This document shows positions 62,591 through 64,000 of a stretch of DNA of 64,000 nt, piece by piece. Source of the DNA: Scylla paramamosain (lineage: Eukaryota > Arthropoda > Malacostraca > Decapoda > Portunidae). The position numbers and the translations under genes are program-made. The notes beneath the pieces were generated by a model. The model did not search any database, was not told the DNA's origin, and was given only the letters and a program-made list of their open reading frames with translations. The stretch is taken from contig NC_087197.1 in NCBI RefSeq assembly GCF_035594125.1, forward strand, positions 8,788,110-8,852,109. The letters are read 5' to 3'. Numbering within the stretch: the stretch's first letter is position 1; each line of letters starts with the position of its first letter.

Positions 62591-64000
62591 TCAAAAACAC
62601 TAAAAGGCAAGTTCTCCGTAAAAGTTGGTTTTATTCCCATGTAATGTGATTGCCCTGCTTTTTAGTGCTTTATTGCCTAACACGCACAAAAACACTCAAA
62701 GACACTTTTCTGGTAATGTCATTTTTTTCCCACATAAAGTTAGTTTCGCATGGAATTTGCGGTTTTGTTAACTAGGAATGTAAAAAAAAAAAAAAAAAGC
62801 ACTCAAAATACACGCATTTAGTAAGGTTGTTCTGTTTCTTGATTAAGAGTGTTTCAGTATTTTGGTATCTTAGAAACTTCTCTACACAGACGAATTTTTG
62901 CGTTGTTTGCCTTGTGATTCTGGTGAAACTAAAAAACACTCATTATACACGTTTCTCGTTATATCTTTTTCCTAATATACAGTGCTTTGCATCTATTTTT
63001 GCGTTTTTTTTTATATAACAAGCTCAAACACATACAAAATATATTTTTCAGGTAATATTATTCTATTTTTTTCATATTGGTTGGTTTGCATCCGTTTTAG
63101 CGATTTCTACGTAAATCTTTTAAAAGACACGTTTTCAATAATTTTGTTTCGGATTTCCATATAGAGTGACTTTAATATTATCTATCGTTTTGGTGCCTAA
63201 CATGCGTAAAAACACTCAAAAGACAGGTTTCTTGTAAAGACGTTAAATTTTCCCAAATAGGTGGATTTGCATACACTTTATGGTTTTGTACATAACTCCA
63301 AAAATAAATAAGGTATAATTAACCTTTCCAATAATGTTCTTTTTTCGACATAATTTCCCTGAATTTTGGCAGAATTTTTGCATCTTGGTACCTATTAACA
63401 TGAATAGCAAAAAAATAAAAATGCTATTTTTTTATTTATTTAATTTTTTTCTCTATAAAAAGTGATATTTGTAGGTTTTAACGTTTTGGTACTTAAGCAA
63501 CTTAAAAACCTTCATAATACACATTTCTCGTAATGTCCTTTCGTTTCCCAAATATAGGGATCTTTGCATGTATTTAAGCGTTTTTATAGGTAACATGATA
63601 AAAAAAAACACTCAAAAACACTTGTTTTTCGTAATGTTATTCTGCTTCTCCATAAAGGAGTGTTTTGCATGCGTTTTAGCGATTTGGTATGTAAGGAGCT
63701 GAAAAATACTTCAAGGCAAGTTCTTTGTAAAAGTTGGTTTTATTCCAGTGTAATATGATTGCCCTGCTTTTTAGTGCTTTATTGCCTAACATGCTCAAAA
63801 ACACTCAAAAGGCACTTTTGGTAATGTCATTTTTTTTCCCCCATAAAGGTAGTTTCGCATGCTATTTGATGTTTTGCAAAGAATGTGAAAAAACACTCAA
63901 AATACACGCATTTGGTAATGTTCTGGTTCTGAATTAAGATTGTTATCCATAAGTTTCAGCATTTTTGTGTCTAAGAAACTTCTTTATATACACGACTTTA
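62591..64000 (+). repeat. Satellite block 7, plus orientation, to window end
   Basis: Orientation flips at the ...AAATGCGTG then TCAAAAACACTAAAAGG junction. Unlike the usual module, the minus segment on its left runs back about 2.1 kb (60486-62590). The block then follows monomer order B, C, D ... up to the start of monomer D at 64000. Confidence 0.88.

Larger units (their letters stand above)
53920..64000 (-). repeat. Palindrome II, right arm (continues past the window)
   Basis: This is the reverse complement of 38345-46870 with indels, judged by the rare variants listed for the left arm. The match still holds at the last bases of the window (63920-64000 against about 38345-38430), so the arm is longer than can be seen. 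It carries no copy of the R2-like insertion. Confidence 0.8.

Noticed and set aside
189..64000. Many open frames of 60-139 codons in the satellite on both strands (for example 904-1161, 20347-20766, 51997-52323)
   Set aside because: They recur as paralogous versions in each unit, overlap monomer boundaries, are Phe/Lys/Asn-rich as expected from AT-rich DNA, and show no domain. They are chance frames.
1..64000. CRISPR-like array
   Set aside because: Repeats are long, diverged and contiguous with no unique spacers of constant length, and the context is eukaryotic satellite with transposons.
1..64000. tRNA, snRNA or other structural RNA genes
   Set aside because: No A/B box pair, cloverleaf or known small-RNA motif was seen outside the candidate ribozyme.

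Overview
This window looks like eukaryotic, heterochromatin-type DNA and contains no host gene that I can support. About 60 of the 64 kb is one AT-rich satellite family with a nested organisation. The basic monomer is about 95 bp: a T-rich start ending in a GGTAATGT-like motif, a central GCATG(C), a GTTTTGGTAC-like motif, then an A-rich end of the CTCAAAAACACTCAAAA type. Ten diverged monomer types (called A to J here) follow one another in fixed order and form a unit of about 1.1-1.2 kb. These units are arranged in still larger super-units, including a direct repeat with a period of about 10.9 kb and two large inverted repeats.

Layout. 1-10030: satellite, mostly + orientation. 10031-10870: 5'-truncated non-LTR retrotransposon (minus strand). 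10871-21858: satellite, +, largely a second copy of the first block. 21859-31596: satellite, minus, much of it an inverted copy of 10958-19640. 31597-33579: DNA transposon with terminal inverted repeats and the broken remains of a Mutator-like-domain transposase (minus strand). 33580-39748: satellite, minus. 39749-49619: satellite, +, interrupted at 43203-44063 by a GC-rich insertion whose first 20 bases match the 28S rRNA gene just upstream of the R2 retrotransposon target. 49620-50594: orientation switches around the axis of the second palindrome. 50595-62590: satellite, minus, partly an inverted copy of the previous + block. 62591-64000: satellite, +, still inside the palindrome, which runs off the window edge. 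A short module (about 450-500 bp) in the opposite orientation recurs at equivalent places in the super-units.

Organism. The LINE fragment, with its AAGAACATAAGAAC-type tail and its Mutator-like neighbour, resembles elements I associate with decapod crustacean genomes, so an arthropod, probably a decapod, is my best guess. This is family-level recognition from memory, not a database result.

The only protein-coding signal is three transposable-element fragments: the LINE C-terminus and the two ends of the transposase. All other open frames of 60-140 codons lie in the satellite, recur as paralogous copies on both strands, and are best explained as chance frames in an AT-rich repeat. The most unusual observations are the 28S-tagged R2-like insertion with a candidate HDV-like ribozyme fold, the two long inverted repeats, and the recurrent inverted module.
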